Below are positions 25,556-34,807 of a DNA stretch of 64,000 nt, piece after piece. Location: positions 50,424 through 114,423 of the forward strand of contig URVB01000008.1 in assembly GCA_900551075.1 (NCBI GenBank). The letters run 5' to 3'. Source of the stretch: an uncultured Blautia sp. (GTDB lineage Bacteria; Bacillota; Clostridia; Lachnospirales; Lachnospiraceae). A program made the position numbers and the translations under genes. Below the pieces are notes generated by a model, which saw only the letters and a list, made by a program, of their open reading frames with translations, searched no databases and was not told the DNA's origin. Each line of letters begins with the position of its first letter. The stretch's first letter is position 1.

Positions 25556-26284
25556 ATGTTAAAGGATGATCTTTTTAGATATGATAAAATACAGAAATTT
25601 AATGAAAACGAAATGGAGTTGTATAAGTATCTTCTTTCGAATGCAGAAAAAATACCATATATGACAATCAGGGAGCTTGCGTCAGATATACAGGTATCAA
25701 CGACTACAGTTCTCAGGTTTTGCAATAAAATCGGATGTGAAAGTTATAAAGAGTTTAAGCAGGAATTCAGTAAGTATATAGCCACACGTAGCGAAATTCC
25801 ACCAGGTTTTGATGTACAGCAGTTATTTCATTACTTCCAGAGAACTACAACATGTGTGTTTGAGGAAAAAATACAAGAAGGTGCAAAGCTCATACAGGGT
25901 ACGGATATGGTGGTATTTGTGGGTATGGGCTCCTCCGGGGCATTGGCCAGATACGGGGCAAGATATTTTTCGAATTTCGGAATAGTTGCCATTGCATTAG
26001 AGGATGATTTGTATCCTCTTGCCAAAATGAAATTTCCCAGGATATCTGTTATTGCAATGTCTGTCAGTGGGGAGACGCAGGGTGTTATTGAAATTATCCG
26101 GAAATTTCAGATGCAGGAATGCAAAACTTTGAGTATCACAAATCATCCCAATTCAACCATTGCAAAAATATCCGATTGGAATGTATCCTATTGTTTTGAA
26201 TCTCAAACGGTAAATGGCGGATTTAATGCTACATCGCAAGTGCCGGTACTGTTTCTGATTGAAGCGTTAGCCCGAAGAATATGA
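25556..26284 (+). CDS. RpiR-family regulator with SIS domain
   Basis: The N-terminal RpiR helix-turn-helix (YMTIRELASDIQVSTTTVLRF and CNKIGCESYKEFKQEFSKYI) is followed by a SIS sugar-phosphate-binding domain with FVGMGSSGALARYGARYF and IAMSVSGETQGVIEIIRKF. Such proteins sense phosphosugars and control sugar or cell-wall genes. ATG 25556 has SD AAAGGAGCAGG; the frame is open further upstream, but that part has no homology pattern. The protein (242 residues) ends before a strong terminator at 26297. It likely controls the nucleotide-sugar cluster, with a heptose or other sugar phosphate as ligand; this is inference. Confidence 0.88.
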   Translation: MLKDDLFRYDKIQKFNENEMELYKYLLSNAEKIPYMTIRELASDIQVSTTTVLRFCNKIGCESYKEFKQEFSKYIATRSEIPPGFDVQQLFHYFQRTTTCVFEEKIQEGAKLIQGTDMVVFVGMGSSGALARYGARYFSNFGIVAIALEDDLYPLAKMKFPRISVIAMSVSGETQGVIEIIRKFQMQECKTLSITNHPNSTIAKISDWNVSYCFESQTVNGGFNATSQVPVLFLIEALARRI

Positions 26285-26296
26285 AACAATAAAAAA

Positions 26297-26332
26297 CATC
26301 TTGTTACTTGAAGTGTGACAAGATGCTTTTTA
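26297..26332 (+). terminator. Rho-independent terminator after the RpiR gene
   Basis: An 11-bp stem (CATCTTGTTAC / GTGTGACAAGATG, one wobble), a 7-nt loop and T5. It marks the end of the 17212-26284 transcript. The following 60 bases have a GC-rich hairpin (CCGGC-TTT-GCCGG) but no gene. Confidence 0.85.
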
Positions 26333-26394
26333 TAATGAAAAAAAGCGGTTTCCGGCTTTGCCGGGCTGCCGGCTTTTAAGCAGGAGGTGTGTAT

Positions 26395-26991
26395 ATGACT
26401 GAGTTAGAAAAATGTATGGCCGGAATTCCCTATAACTGCCATGACAAAGTATTTTTGCAATTCAAAGCGCAATCGAAAGAACTGCTGACGATTTACAATG
26501 GGCTTTCCTATAGTCAGAAAGAGGAAAAAAGAGATATTTTACAGAAACTTCTGGGGGATATAGGTTCGAATGTATCAGTTGGAGCTCCCTTTTTATGTGA
26601 TTATGGGAGAAATATTTTTCTTGGAAACAATGTATCCATAAATATGAACTGCTCATTTATCGATTGTAATAAAATTAAAATAGGCAATAATGTCATGGTC
26701 GCATCCAACGTCCAAATTTATACGGCGACACATCCGATAGAATTGAACCAGCGCTTAACCAGGGATTGGACTCCTGAGAGTGGAAAGCATTTTTGCCAGG
26801 TGTATGCTTTGCCTGTTGATATTGGGGATGGTTGTTGGATTGGAGGAGGAGTCATTATTCTTCCCGGAGTAAAAATTGGCGAGGGAAGTGTAATAGGCGC
26901 GGGCAGTGTTGTTGTGAAAGATATTCCGCCTAATTGTGTAGCAGTCGGAAACCCATGTAAAGTAATTAAAATTATCAACAAGGAAATTTAA
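26395..26991 (+). CDS. Maltose/galactoside O-acetyltransferase-like hexapeptide protein
   Basis: 198 residues with a left-handed beta-helix built of hexapeptide repeats (GNNVSI, IGNNVMVASNVQIYTATHPI, IGDGCWIGGGVIILPGVKIG, GSVIGAGSVVVKDIPPNCVAVG). The N-terminal maltose-acetyltransferase cap starts at residue 1. The catalytic His is in the ATHP motif. The length matches Maa/LacA. It moves an acetyl group from acetyl-CoA to a sugar hydroxyl; the sugar is unknown. AGGAGG is 7 nt before ATG 26395. It forms a unit with the HAD and nitroreductase genes. Confidence 0.88.
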   Translation: MTELEKCMAGIPYNCHDKVFLQFKAQSKELLTIYNGLSYSQKEEKRDILQKLLGDIGSNVSVGAPFLCDYGRNIFLGNNVSINMNCSFIDCNKIKIGNNVMVASNVQIYTATHPIELNQRLTRDWTPESGKHFCQVYALPVDIGDGCWIGGGVIILPGVKIGEGSVIGAGSVVVKDIPPNCVAVGNPCKVIKIINKEI

Positions 26992-26992
26992 T

Positions 26993-27661
26993 ATGATTAA
27001 AATGATAGCATTTGATCTTGATGGAACCATATGTGATTCGATACCTTTATGTATGAAAGCGCTTATGAAATCACTTTCACCTTATGTGGATTACGAGCTT
27101 ACTGAGCAAGACATCATTCGTACTTTCGGATTAAATGAGGCTGGAATGATTAAATCTCTTGTGAAGGAAAATTGGCAAAAGGCTTTGTACGATTTTTACG
27201 TTTTTTATGAAGAACTGCATGACCTGTGCGCAGAACCATTTCCCGGAATGCGTAAATTAATAACGTTTTTAAAAGAAAACGGAATCATTGTTCCGCTGAT
27301 AACCGGAAAAGGTGAGAGGAGTTGCAAGATCACTCTTAAAAAAATAGGCATGGAGGATACGTTTGATGAGATCATGTATGGTTCGGAAATTTATTCAAAT
27401 AAAGAAGCCTCAATACTTTTTTTACTTTTAAAATATAAAATTGAAAAAAGTGAATTTATTTATATTGCGGATACTCCTTCAGATGTTGAGGCATGTAATG
27501 CTGTTGGAGTGACATGTTTTTCCATTGCATGGGATGAAGACCAATTTTATAAACTGACAAAACGAAATCCGGTAAATACTTATACATCAGCCGATGAACT
27601 GTATCAATATTTTATAAAAATTTTTAAAGATCAAGCTGACCCTAAACTATGTCAAAAATAA
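26993..27661 (+). CDS. HAD-superfamily phosphatase (phosphoglycolate phosphatase-like)
   Basis: A 222-residue HAD hydrolase. Motif I is MIAFDLDGTICDS (two Asp), motif II VPLITGKGERS, motif III Lys near 110-145, and motif IV FIYIADTPSDVEAC. A helical cap lies between motifs I and II, as in Gph/beta-phosphoglucomutase relatives. The substrate is a phosphometabolite, unknown. The start follows the previous stop by one base, so translation is coupled. Confidence 0.85.
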   Translation: MIKMIAFDLDGTICDSIPLCMKALMKSLSPYVDYELTEQDIIRTFGLNEAGMIKSLVKENWQKALYDFYVFYEELHDLCAEPFPGMRKLITFLKENGIIVPLITGKGERSCKITLKKIGMEDTFDEIMYGSEIYSNKEASILFLLLKYKIEKSEFIYIADTPSDVEACNAVGVTCFSIAWDEDQFYKLTKRNPVNTYTSADELYQYFIKIFKDQADPKLCQK

Positions 27662-27680
27662 ATGACGAGGAGGAATAATA

Positions 27681-28205
27681 ATGGAGTTTTTAGACTTATT
27701 AAAAAAGCGCTACTCTGTAAGAAGTTTTGAATCAAAATCCGTTGAAAAAGAAAAGCTGAGTATGATCCTGGAAGCAGGAAGATTAGCCCCTACGGCATGT
27801 AACAATCAGCCTCAGCGAATACTTGTATTAGATTCAGAAGATGATTTAGAAAAAATAAAACGTTGCACACCCTATACGTTCCATGCACCATTAATATTGA
27901 TTATATGCTACGATCAAAAAATAAGCTGGAAAAGGAAATCTGACAATGAAGATATGGGGGGTGTTGATGCGGCTATCGTAACAACTCATATGATGCTGGA
28001 AGCTGCGAATTTGGGATTAGGTAGTACTTGGGTTGGGCAATTTGAATCCGATAAAATAAAAACGATTTTCTCATTACCTTTGAGCTATGTTCCTGTGGCG
28101 ATTTTACCAATCGGTTACCCGGACCGATTAAGTACACCTCACCCGAATCACAACAAGCGTCTGGATATTGAGGAGACGGTGTCTGTCAATTCTTTATCAA
28201 AATGA
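27681..28205 (+). CDS. Nitroreductase-family flavoprotein
   Basis: 174 residues. The FMN-binding start LLKKRYSVRSFESK is followed by EAGRLAPTACNNQPQRILVL and AAIVTTHMMLEAANLGLGSTWVG, and the C-terminal VAILPIGYP with PNHNKR. This matches small nitroreductase-type oxidoreductases that use NAD(P)H and FMN. The physiological substrate is open; some act in biosynthesis of modified metabolites. SD GAGGAGGAA precedes the ATG. It is the last gene before a strong terminator. Confidence 0.88.
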   Translation: MEFLDLLKKRYSVRSFESKSVEKEKLSMILEAGRLAPTACNNQPQRILVLDSEDDLEKIKRCTPYTFHAPLILIICYDQKISWKRKSDNEDMGGVDAAIVTTHMMLEAANLGLGSTWVGQFESDKIKTIFSLPLSYVPVAILPIGYPDRLSTPHPNHNKRLDIEETVSVNSLSK

Positions 28206-28299
28206 TTCTGACAAATTATTTATAATAAGACCTAAACAGTTTAAGAACAAAGTGTGGTAGATTTTAGTTTTCCACTAAAAGCGCAAACAGATATATAGG

Positions 28300-28345
28300 G
28301 GGCTGTCGCATTCGCTGATATTCGGCTAATGCGGCAGCCCTTTTT
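28300..28345 (+). terminator. Strong Rho-independent terminator
   Basis: A 13-bp stem (GGGCTGTCGCATT with AATGCGGCAGCCC, one wobble), a 15-nt loop and T5. It ends the acetyltransferase-HAD-nitroreductase unit. Confidence 0.9.
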
Positions 28346-28416
28346 CAGGAGGTGCATGCAAAGGCTGACCGGAACTAAAGAAGCCGATGGTATAGAATAT
28401 TATTTAAGGAATGCCG

Positions 28417-29223
28417 CTAATTTATTTTACGGAATTCCAGTGGTGTAGTATTTGTTGTTTTTTTGAACATTTGTATGAAATGGCTTGTATCAGAAAAACC
28501 AACCAGGCTTCCTACCTGCTGAACACTCATATGATGATTTGCCATCAGATATTCTTTTGCTTTATTAATTCGATAGATTGTTAAGTACCCGTAGACAGAG
28601 TATCCCTTGAAACGCTTAAACAGCTTTGATAAGTACTGTGGCGTGATAAACAACTGTGAACTGAGTTCCTGCAATGTCAGGTCCGAACTAAAGTTAGTTT
28701 CAATTTCTTTTACAACAGGGACGACATATCGCTGGTATAAAGGATCAGCTATTCGTTCCGGAGTATAAAGATTCGAGGAAAAAGTTATCAGCAGGGAATA
28801 ACAGTCTACGGAAAGCTCTCGGTTATCAACAGGCGGGTGATTATATTTTTTAATAATATTTGCGATCTTCCCTGTAATAATTTTTGACTGTTCCGGAGGG
28901 ATAAAGATGACCTGGCGGTTTCCCAGTATATTTGAAATGCTGCTTTCCAGAGTGCCCGTAAAAGTAACAAATGAAGTTAACCATTCATCACTGAACCTCG
29001 TATATGAGTGGGGAATAAGAGGAGCAATCATTACACCATCCCCGGCATTCAGAATATGCTTCTTTCCCTGTATGGTTATCAGCCCTTTCCCTTTGTCAGT
29101 CTGCAGATAATGATAAAGAGGATACCCCTTTGGCCGGTTAATATCTTCCTGAGTCCGGTTATTTCCAATGGAGTCAAAATAAAACGGCTCAATTACCGGG
29201 GCGGTACGAAAATAGTATTCCAT
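28417..29223 (-). CDS. AraC-family regulator with N-terminal cupin-like domain
   Basis: 268 residues. The N-terminal half is an arabinose-binding-type cupin (GKGLITIQGKKHILNAGDGV, then APLIPHSYTRFSD). The C-terminal 100 residues are a double helix-turn-helix AraC domain (LTLQELSSQLFITPQYLSKLFKRFKG and VGSLVGFSDTSHFIQMFKKTT). It diverges from the lacZ remnant at 29354, so it was probably its activator. SD AAAGGAAC lies before ATG 29223. It appears intact although its neighbour is not. Confidence 0.9.
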   Translation of the reverse strand: MEYYFRTAPVIEPFYFDSIGNNRTQEDINRPKGYPLYHYLQTDKGKGLITIQGKKHILNAGDGVMIAPLIPHSYTRFSDEWLTSFVTFTGTLESSISNILGNRQVIFIPPEQSKIITGKIANIIKKYNHPPVDNRELSVDCYSLLITFSSNLYTPERIADPLYQRYVVPVVKEIETNFSSDLTLQELSSQLFITPQYLSKLFKRFKGYSVYGYLTIYRINKAKEYLMANHHMSVQQVGSLVGFSDTSHFIQMFKKTTNTTPLEFRKIN

Positions 29224-29353
29224 TTATTGTTCCTTTCATAGCAAATGTTTCAGAATGTTATATTTTTAAGCTTATCATATTGTACCCGGAATCGTCAATA
29301 AATGCTATAATGAAAAAAATGTAAAATTTAAATGGATTTTGGCGGAGGCAATT

Positions 29354-30565
29354 ATGGAAGCCGATTATAATCCGGTAGGGTCTTATATCAAAACATTTGA
29401 GTTGGATGAAGGCCCGAAGGGTAAAAAAATATCAATCAGATTCGATGGCGCAGAGCAGGCGATGTATGTATGGCTCAATGGACATTTTATAGGCTATTCT
29501 GAAGATAGCTTTACACCGGCCGAGTTTGATTTGACAGATTATCTTGAAAAAGAAAACATTCTCGCTGTTGAAGTGCATAAACGAAGCACAGCCGCTTTTC
29601 TGGAGGACCAGGACTTCTTCCGCTTCTTTGGGATTTTCAGGGATGTAGTGTTGGTGGGAAGAACTCCGAATTATTTAAATGATTTATGGATCAGGCCGAC
29701 ACTCCATAAAAATAATATATCCGGCGCTGTAGATATTCAGCTTTTTTTTGAAGATGTGGAAAAAGGAGCTGAAGTTTCATATGTCATTGCAGATCCGGAT
29801 GATAGGCCGGTGTGTCAGGGAGCGGCAGACATTACCGAAAGGTGTATTTTGTCAGCTTGTGTAGAAAAATACATCCGTGTGGACCATAAGCGGATTGAAT
29901 TTCCAACTACTCCCGAAAATAACAAATACTCAAACCACGAATATGCGGAATGTATTGACATTGAGTACGTGTTTGCGACAAACACCGTACCGTCTACAAG
30001 AGTAGAAGTGAACTGGCATGTTGAGCCAGACGGTAAAATTACTGTGCATTTTTATTATCATGGAAAAAAAGGCCTGCCGGAACTCCCGTTATTGGGAATG
30101 CGTTTTATTATGCCGACAAAAGCCTGTGGATTTGAGTATAAAGGCTTGTCAGGAGAAACATATCCTGACCGTATGGCTGGCAGTATTCCGGGAGTATATC
30201 AGGTAGAAGGTTTGCCTGTGTCCCCGTATCTGGTTCCGCAGGATTGCGGGATGCATATGGATACAGAATGGGTCAGAATAAAACGTAATTCTACGTTAAA
30301 CAAAGCGGATTACAGTAATGAGGACTTTTCCCTGCGCTTTGAAAAGGAAACAGATAATTTTGCATTTTCCAGTCTGCCATTTACGGCAGAAGAGCTGGAA
30401 AATGCAAAGCATCAAGAAGAGCTGCCGCCGGAACGGCGTACTGTTCTGCTGATATTGGCTAAAGTGAGAGGTGTAGGCGGAATAGACAGTTGGGGAGCTG
30501 ATGTGGAAAAACCATATCATGTTAGTGCAGAGCAAGACTGCGAATTTTCATTTACTATACAATAA
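29354..30565 (+). pseudogene. lacZ: LacZ (GH2 beta-galactosidase) remnant lacking the catalytic barrel
   Basis: 403 residues in place of about 1000. Residues 1-105 are the GH2 sugar-binding jelly roll (YNPVGSYIKTFELD, MYVWLNGHFIGYSEDSFTPAEFDLT, QDFFRFFGIFRDVVL). Residues 110-175 are part of the immunoglobulin-like domain. Near residue 180 the protein jumps to the beta-galactosidase small-chain domain (KGLPELPLLGMRF, GLSGETYPDRMAGSIPGVYQ, LVPQDCGMHMDTEWV). The TIM barrel with both catalytic Glu residues is missing, yet the frame is kept. The first 50-100 residues are also absent, but an SD (GGCGGAGG) and ATG are present. It cannot hydrolyse lactose; it could still bind sugar if expressed. Confidence 0.85.
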
Positions 30566-30654
30566 CCGGTTGACAGTATCTGTGAAAAGGTGAAAGAAAA
30601 CGAATAGACAGTAAAAGTCAAGTAACCGGAGGGTTATTTGCAGTAAGGAATTCT

Positions 30655-31596
30655 ATGATGAAAAGTGCTACACCAAAAAGAAAAAGAGTTGAGTATCGCT
30701 ATTATGTAATACCGGAAAATGAAAAAGTTTTGGCATTGTTAGGGGATGAATGGAGACGGGAATATGGTGAGGGATTAGCACGTCTTCATTTTCATAACTA
30801 TTTTGAAGTGGGCGTTTGCTACGAAGGCACCGGAAAGGTTGTGCTGGATGACAAAATATCTGATTTTGCCCCGGGCAATATTATGGTTATGCCGCCGAAT
30901 ATTCCGCACACAACAAATGTTGAAGCCGGGGAAACAGCATTTTGGGAATGGCTCTATTTTGATATTGAGTCTGTTGTTGATGAAATGTTTGCCGACGAAG
31001 ATTCAACTTCAAGAAGGGAAACTTTGAACCAGATATTCAGTGCTCCGTTGCTGCTTACAAAAGAAACGTACCCGACCATCAATAAGATTCTGGAATTGAT
31101 TATCGATGAAATAAAAACAAAACGTCCCATGTATCGTGACAGCATCAATTGTTTCCTGCAGATTTTCATAGTGGAGATTTTGCGGATTCGCGAGAAAGAA
31201 GAAAAAAAGGATGTTCAGTTACATGGCATGATGCAGATCAGGCCTGCGATTGAATTTGTGCATACGCATTATCAGCAGGAGATTAGGATCAATGATATGT
31301 CAGGGGTATGTAATATCAGTGAAAGTCATTTTCGCAGGGTCTTTTACCAGTGTATGAACATGCGTCCGCTGGACTATGTTAATTATGTAAGAGTGGTGAA
31401 TGCCTGTGAGTTTATGAAAAAAACGGATTTCTCTTTAGCTGAGATTGCTTATAACTGTGGATTTGGCAATGTTACAACACTTACCAGGAATTTCAAGAAA
31501 GTATTGGATATGACACCTCATCAATGGAAAAAGTCCTCCAGTAATTATGAGCAGCGGTTGAAAGAATACAACATCAGTGCATATAAGGGCTGGTAG
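30655..31596 (+). CDS. AraC-family regulator of the beta-galactoside operon
   Basis: 313 residues. A cupin-like N-terminal domain (LHFHNYFEVGVCYEGTGKVV, FAPGNIMVMPPNIPHTTN) binds the inducer; a C-terminal AraC DNA-binding domain follows (IRINDMSGVCNISESHFRRVF and LAEIAYNCGFGNVTTLTRNFKKV). It is encoded directly upstream of, and on the same strand as, the ABC importer and GH42 genes. A direct repeat of the kind bound by AraC proteins lies at 31635-31664 in between. No strong SD was seen near ATG 30655. Confidence 0.9.
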   Translation: MMKSATPKRKRVEYRYYVIPENEKVLALLGDEWRREYGEGLARLHFHNYFEVGVCYEGTGKVVLDDKISDFAPGNIMVMPPNIPHTTNVEAGETAFWEWLYFDIESVVDEMFADEDSTSRRETLNQIFSAPLLLTKETYPTINKILELIIDEIKTKRPMYRDSINCFLQIFIVEILRIREKEEKKDVQLHGMMQIRPAIEFVHTHYQQEIRINDMSGVCNISESHFRRVFYQCMNMRPLDYVNYVRVVNACEFMKKTDFSLAEIAYNCGFGNVTTLTRNFKKVLDMTPHQWKKSSSNYEQRLKEYNISAYKGW

Positions 31597-31634
31597 TATT
31601 TTGGTGATGCGGTCTTTAATTTTAAATAATTGAG

Positions 31635-31694
31635 CGAATATGTATGATAATAAGTCGAATGTGTCACCAAAAGAAAAAACGAATTTGTTATAAT
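31635..31694 (+). promoter_or_regulatory. AraC-type operator and promoter of the ABC-GH42 operon
   Basis: CGAATATGT (31635-31643) and CGAATGTGT (31656-31664) are direct repeats 21 bp apart (8 of 9 identical), two helical turns. The second ends next to a poor -35 (ACCAAA, 31666-31671), 17 bp before a perfect TATAAT (31689-31694). This is the usual plan of an AraC-activated promoter. Confidence 0.65.
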
Positions 31695-31793
31695 GTATAT
31701 AAGAAAGCCGAACGTCATAGGTATTGTGCGCACATTTACCAAAAAGGTGTTTCTTTGAAAGGATTATAAAACGAAATGATGGAGGACGAAAAG

Positions 31794-33065
31794 ATGAAGA
31801 AAAAGGTTTGTTTCGCTTTGGCGGCAGCGGCATTGACAGTTGCAATGTCTGGTATTCCAGCACATGCAGAAGATAAATTGACTGTTTGGACATGGGATCC
31901 GAGCTTTAACATTTACTCTATGAAAGAGGCAGAAAAGATTTATCAGAAAGACCATCCCGATTTCAGTCTTGATATTGTGGAAGTATCATGGGATGATACA
32001 CAGACAAAACTTGGTACAATCTTATCTTCCGGTAATTATGCAGAACTGCCTGATATCTTGTTAATGCAGGATTTTGCATTCCAGAAATATGTCCTTACAT
32101 TCCCGGATCTGTTTGTTGAATTAACAGATAGCGGTATTGACTTCAGTCAGTTTGCAGAAGGCAAAGTTGGTGCTTCTGTCGTTGATGGTAAAAACTATGG
32201 TGTTCCTTTTGATAATGGCGCTGATATTGCAGCTTATCGTGCAGATATTCTTGAGCAGGCAGGTTACACGGCAGAAGATCTGACCGATATTGACTGGAAT
32301 CGCTTTATTGAAATCGGAAAAGATGTAAAAGAAAAAACAGGATATTCTCTGTTCTCCACTCTTGCCAAATCTTCAGACCTTATCATGCAGATGGTTCAGT
32401 CAGCAGGCGGAACCATTTGGAATGAAGAGGGTGCTCCGTATCTTGTAGGCAATGAGATTCTGGAAAAGAGTATCGAAGTTTATAAAGAAATGTTTGATTC
32501 GGGTGTTATGGCAACAGGCAACAGTTGGGATGAATATGTATCTACATTTACAACCGGAAAGACCCTGGGAGTCATCAACGGATGCTGGATTATGGCAAGT
32601 ATTGAAACCGCCGAAGATACCGCAGGAAATTGGAGAATTACGAATATGCCGTCTCTTCCGGACGTTGATACTGCAACAAATTACAGCAACCAGGGAGGTT
32701 CTTCCTGGGGAATCACATCTAATTGCCAGAACGTAGAACTGGCAGAGGATTTCCTGAATGCTACATTTGCCGGCAGCATGGAGCTTTATGAAACAATTCT
32801 TCCGGGATGCGGAGCTTTATCAACATGGACACCGGTAGCAGACAGCTCTGTATATTCGGAACCGCAGGCTTTCTATGGAGACGAACCGGTATTTGAAAAA
32901 ATCACAGAATTTGCAGCGAATGTTATTCCGTTCGAAACAGGTATCTATTATGTAGAAGCTAATAATGCACTGGCAACTGCAATGACCAATATCTGTGCAG
33001 GGGGCGATGTGGAATCTGAGCTTCAGAACGCTGAAGATACTATTTTGTTTGACATGGGTATGTAA
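31794..33065 (+). CDS. Sugar ABC transporter substrate-binding protein
   Basis: 423 residues. A Sec signal peptide (MKKKVCFALAAAALTVAMSG, cut after AHA) has no lipobox Cys, unusual for a Gram-positive binding protein. The mature part is an extracellular solute-binding family 1 protein (KLTVWTWDPSFNIYS, EIVEVSWDDTQTKLGTIL-like region, GVPFDNGADIAAYRADIL, NQGGSSWGITSNC). The start at 31794 follows GGAGGACG. With the two permeases and the GH42 enzyme downstream it likely captures galactosides or galactose-containing oligosaccharides. No dedicated ATPase is encoded; an MsmK-like shared ATPase elsewhere is likely. Confidence 0.9.
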   Translation: MKKKVCFALAAAALTVAMSGIPAHAEDKLTVWTWDPSFNIYSMKEAEKIYQKDHPDFSLDIVEVSWDDTQTKLGTILSSGNYAELPDILLMQDFAFQKYVLTFPDLFVELTDSGIDFSQFAEGKVGASVVDGKNYGVPFDNGADIAAYRADILEQAGYTAEDLTDIDWNRFIEIGKDVKEKTGYSLFSTLAKSSDLIMQMVQSAGGTIWNEEGAPYLVGNEILEKSIEVYKEMFDSGVMATGNSWDEYVSTFTTGKTLGVINGCWIMASIETAEDTAGNWRITNMPSLPDVDTATNYSNQGGSSWGITSNCQNVELAEDFLNATFAGSMELYETILPGCGALSTWTPVADSSVYSEPQAFYGDEPVFEKITEFAANVIPFETGIYYVEANNALATAMTNICAGGDVESELQNAEDTILFDMGM

Positions 33066-33091
33066 AGCTCACAAAAGAAAGGAGCATTCCG

Positions 33092-33976
33092 ATGAAAAAC
33101 GGTTTAAGTATTAAGCAGAAACAGAAATTGACTGGTTGGCTGTTCTTGATTCCTGCAATTTTACTTATCGCATCACTGAGCTTTTATCCGGCCATAAAGG
33201 CATTATTAACATCCTTTAAGTCCGATACCGGAATCAATATGGGGTGGTGTGGCATAAACAACTACTTGAGAATCTTCAAGGATAAGGTTTTTTTGCAGTC
33301 AATTAAGAATTGCTTTTTCTACCTGATTATTCAGGTGCCAATCATGTTAATTTTGGGAATGGTGCTTGCATCTCTGTTAAATAGTCCTTATTTAAAGGGG
33401 AAGGGACTGTTTCGTACCATGATTTTTCTCCCATGTGCAACTTCATTGGTAGGATATGCAATTATTTTCCGTTCCCTTTTTTCAGAAGATGGTTTTATCA
33501 ATTTATTGCTGGTGAAGTTAGGCATTCTTGAGCATGCTTACAACTTTTTGAATCACCCGACGAGTGCAAAGATTGTTATTATCATTGCGCTTATCTGGAG
33601 ATGGACAGGATACAATATGGTATTTTATCTGTCCGGACTTCAGAATATTGAAAAATCTGTTTATGAAGCCGCAAGGATCGATGGTGCAAGCAGCATCCAG
33701 ACATTTTTTAGGATTACAGTACCTTTGTTGAAACCGACAATCCTGATGACCGTTATTATGTCTACGAATGGTACATTACAGCTCTTTGATGAATCCGTGA
33801 ACCTGACCATGGGCGGACCGGCAAACGCAAGTATAACGATGTCTCATTACATCTTTAATAAGGCGTTCCAGGGTGTACCGAACTTCGGATATACGACAGC
33901 GATGTCATTTGTTATCCTGATTATGGTAGCAGTCCTTGCAGTGATTCAGATGAAAGTAGGTGAAAGCAATGACTAA
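33092..33976 (+). CDS. MalF-type sugar ABC permease
   Basis: 294 residues in six membrane helices. The EAA loop VYEAARIDGASSIQTFFRITVP contacts the ATPase. The start LTGWLFLIPAILLIASLSFYP and the TMGGPANASITMSHYIF region are typical. It forms the importer with the binding protein upstream and the MalG-type protein with which it overlaps by 8 bases. SD GAAAGGAG precedes the ATG. Confidence 0.93.
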   Translation: MKNGLSIKQKQKLTGWLFLIPAILLIASLSFYPAIKALLTSFKSDTGINMGWCGINNYLRIFKDKVFLQSIKNCFFYLIIQVPIMLILGMVLASLLNSPYLKGKGLFRTMIFLPCATSLVGYAIIFRSLFSEDGFINLLLVKLGILEHAYNFLNHPTSAKIVIIIALIWRWTGYNMVFYLSGLQNIEKSVYEAARIDGASSIQTFFRITVPLLKPTILMTVIMSTNGTLQLFDESVNLTMGGPANASITMSHYIFNKAFQGVPNFGYTTAMSFVILIMVAVLAVIQMKVGESND

Positions 33977-34778
33977 AAAGAGTACAAAGATTATATCTTA
34001 TGGGTTTTTGATTATTGCTTCACTGGTATCCGTTTTTCCGCTTGCCTGGATGGCAATTGCGGCAACAAATCGAAGTGTGGATGTTGTATCCGGTAAGCTG
34101 ACAATAGGTGCGCATTTGATGGAAAATCTTACGAACCTGTTGGCAACACAGGATGTCGGGAGATATTTTATGAATTCTATGAAATATTCTGTACTTACAA
34201 CAGCAATCTCATTACTGGTTTGTTCTCTTGCAGGATATGCTTTTGAAGTATATTCTGATAAAGTGAAGAATGTTTTGTTCATGTTAGTTTTGATGACCAT
34301 GATGCTTCCGTTTGTAGCACTTATGGTTCCATTGTTCCAGATGTTTTCAAAAGTAGGAATTCTGAACACAACCATCGGATTTTTACTGCCGTCAATTGCA
34401 ACGCCACTTATGATTATGATGTTCCGTACAGCAGCAAAATCCTTTCCGCTGGAAATCATTGAAGCAGCCAGAATTGATGGATTATCCGAGGCAAAGATTT
34501 TTTTCCGTATGTTTATGCCTACTATGAAATCAACTTATGCAGCAGCAATGACAATTGCGTTTATGAATGCATGGAACAATTACCTGTGGCCGAAAGTTAT
34601 TATGACTCAGAGTGAAGCACAGACAATGCCGATGATGGTTTCATCTTTGACGTCAGGATATGTAACTGATTATGGTATGCTGATGCTTGCAGTACTTCTG
34701 ACAACATTACCGACGGCTGTTATTTTCTTTGTTTTACAGAAGAATTTTGCAGAAGGTATTACAGGAGCCGTAAAATAA
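33969..34778 (+). CDS. MalG-type sugar ABC permease
   Basis: 269 residues in six helices, with the EAA loop IIEAARIDGLSEAKIFFRMFMP and a normal C-terminus (AEGITGAVK). ATG 33969 is chosen because AGGTG lies just before it; an in-frame GTG at 33960 overlaps that SD. It partners with the MalF-type permease for import of the operon's sugar. A hairpin at 34808-34851 separates it from the GH42 gene. Confidence 0.93.
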   Translation: MTKKSTKIISYGFLIIASLVSVFPLAWMAIAATNRSVDVVSGKLTIGAHLMENLTNLLATQDVGRYFMNSMKYSVLTTAISLLVCSLAGYAFEVYSDKVKNVLFMLVLMTMMLPFVALMVPLFQMFSKVGILNTTIGFLLPSIATPLMIMMFRTAAKSFPLEIIEAARIDGLSEAKIFFRMFMPTMKSTYAAAMTIAFMNAWNNYLWPKVIMTQSEAQTMPMMVSSLTSGYVTDYGMLMLAVLLTTLPTAVIFFVLQKNFAEGITGAVK

Positions 34779-34807
34779 ACTATAAGAATTACATAAAAAA
34801 CGAGGGG

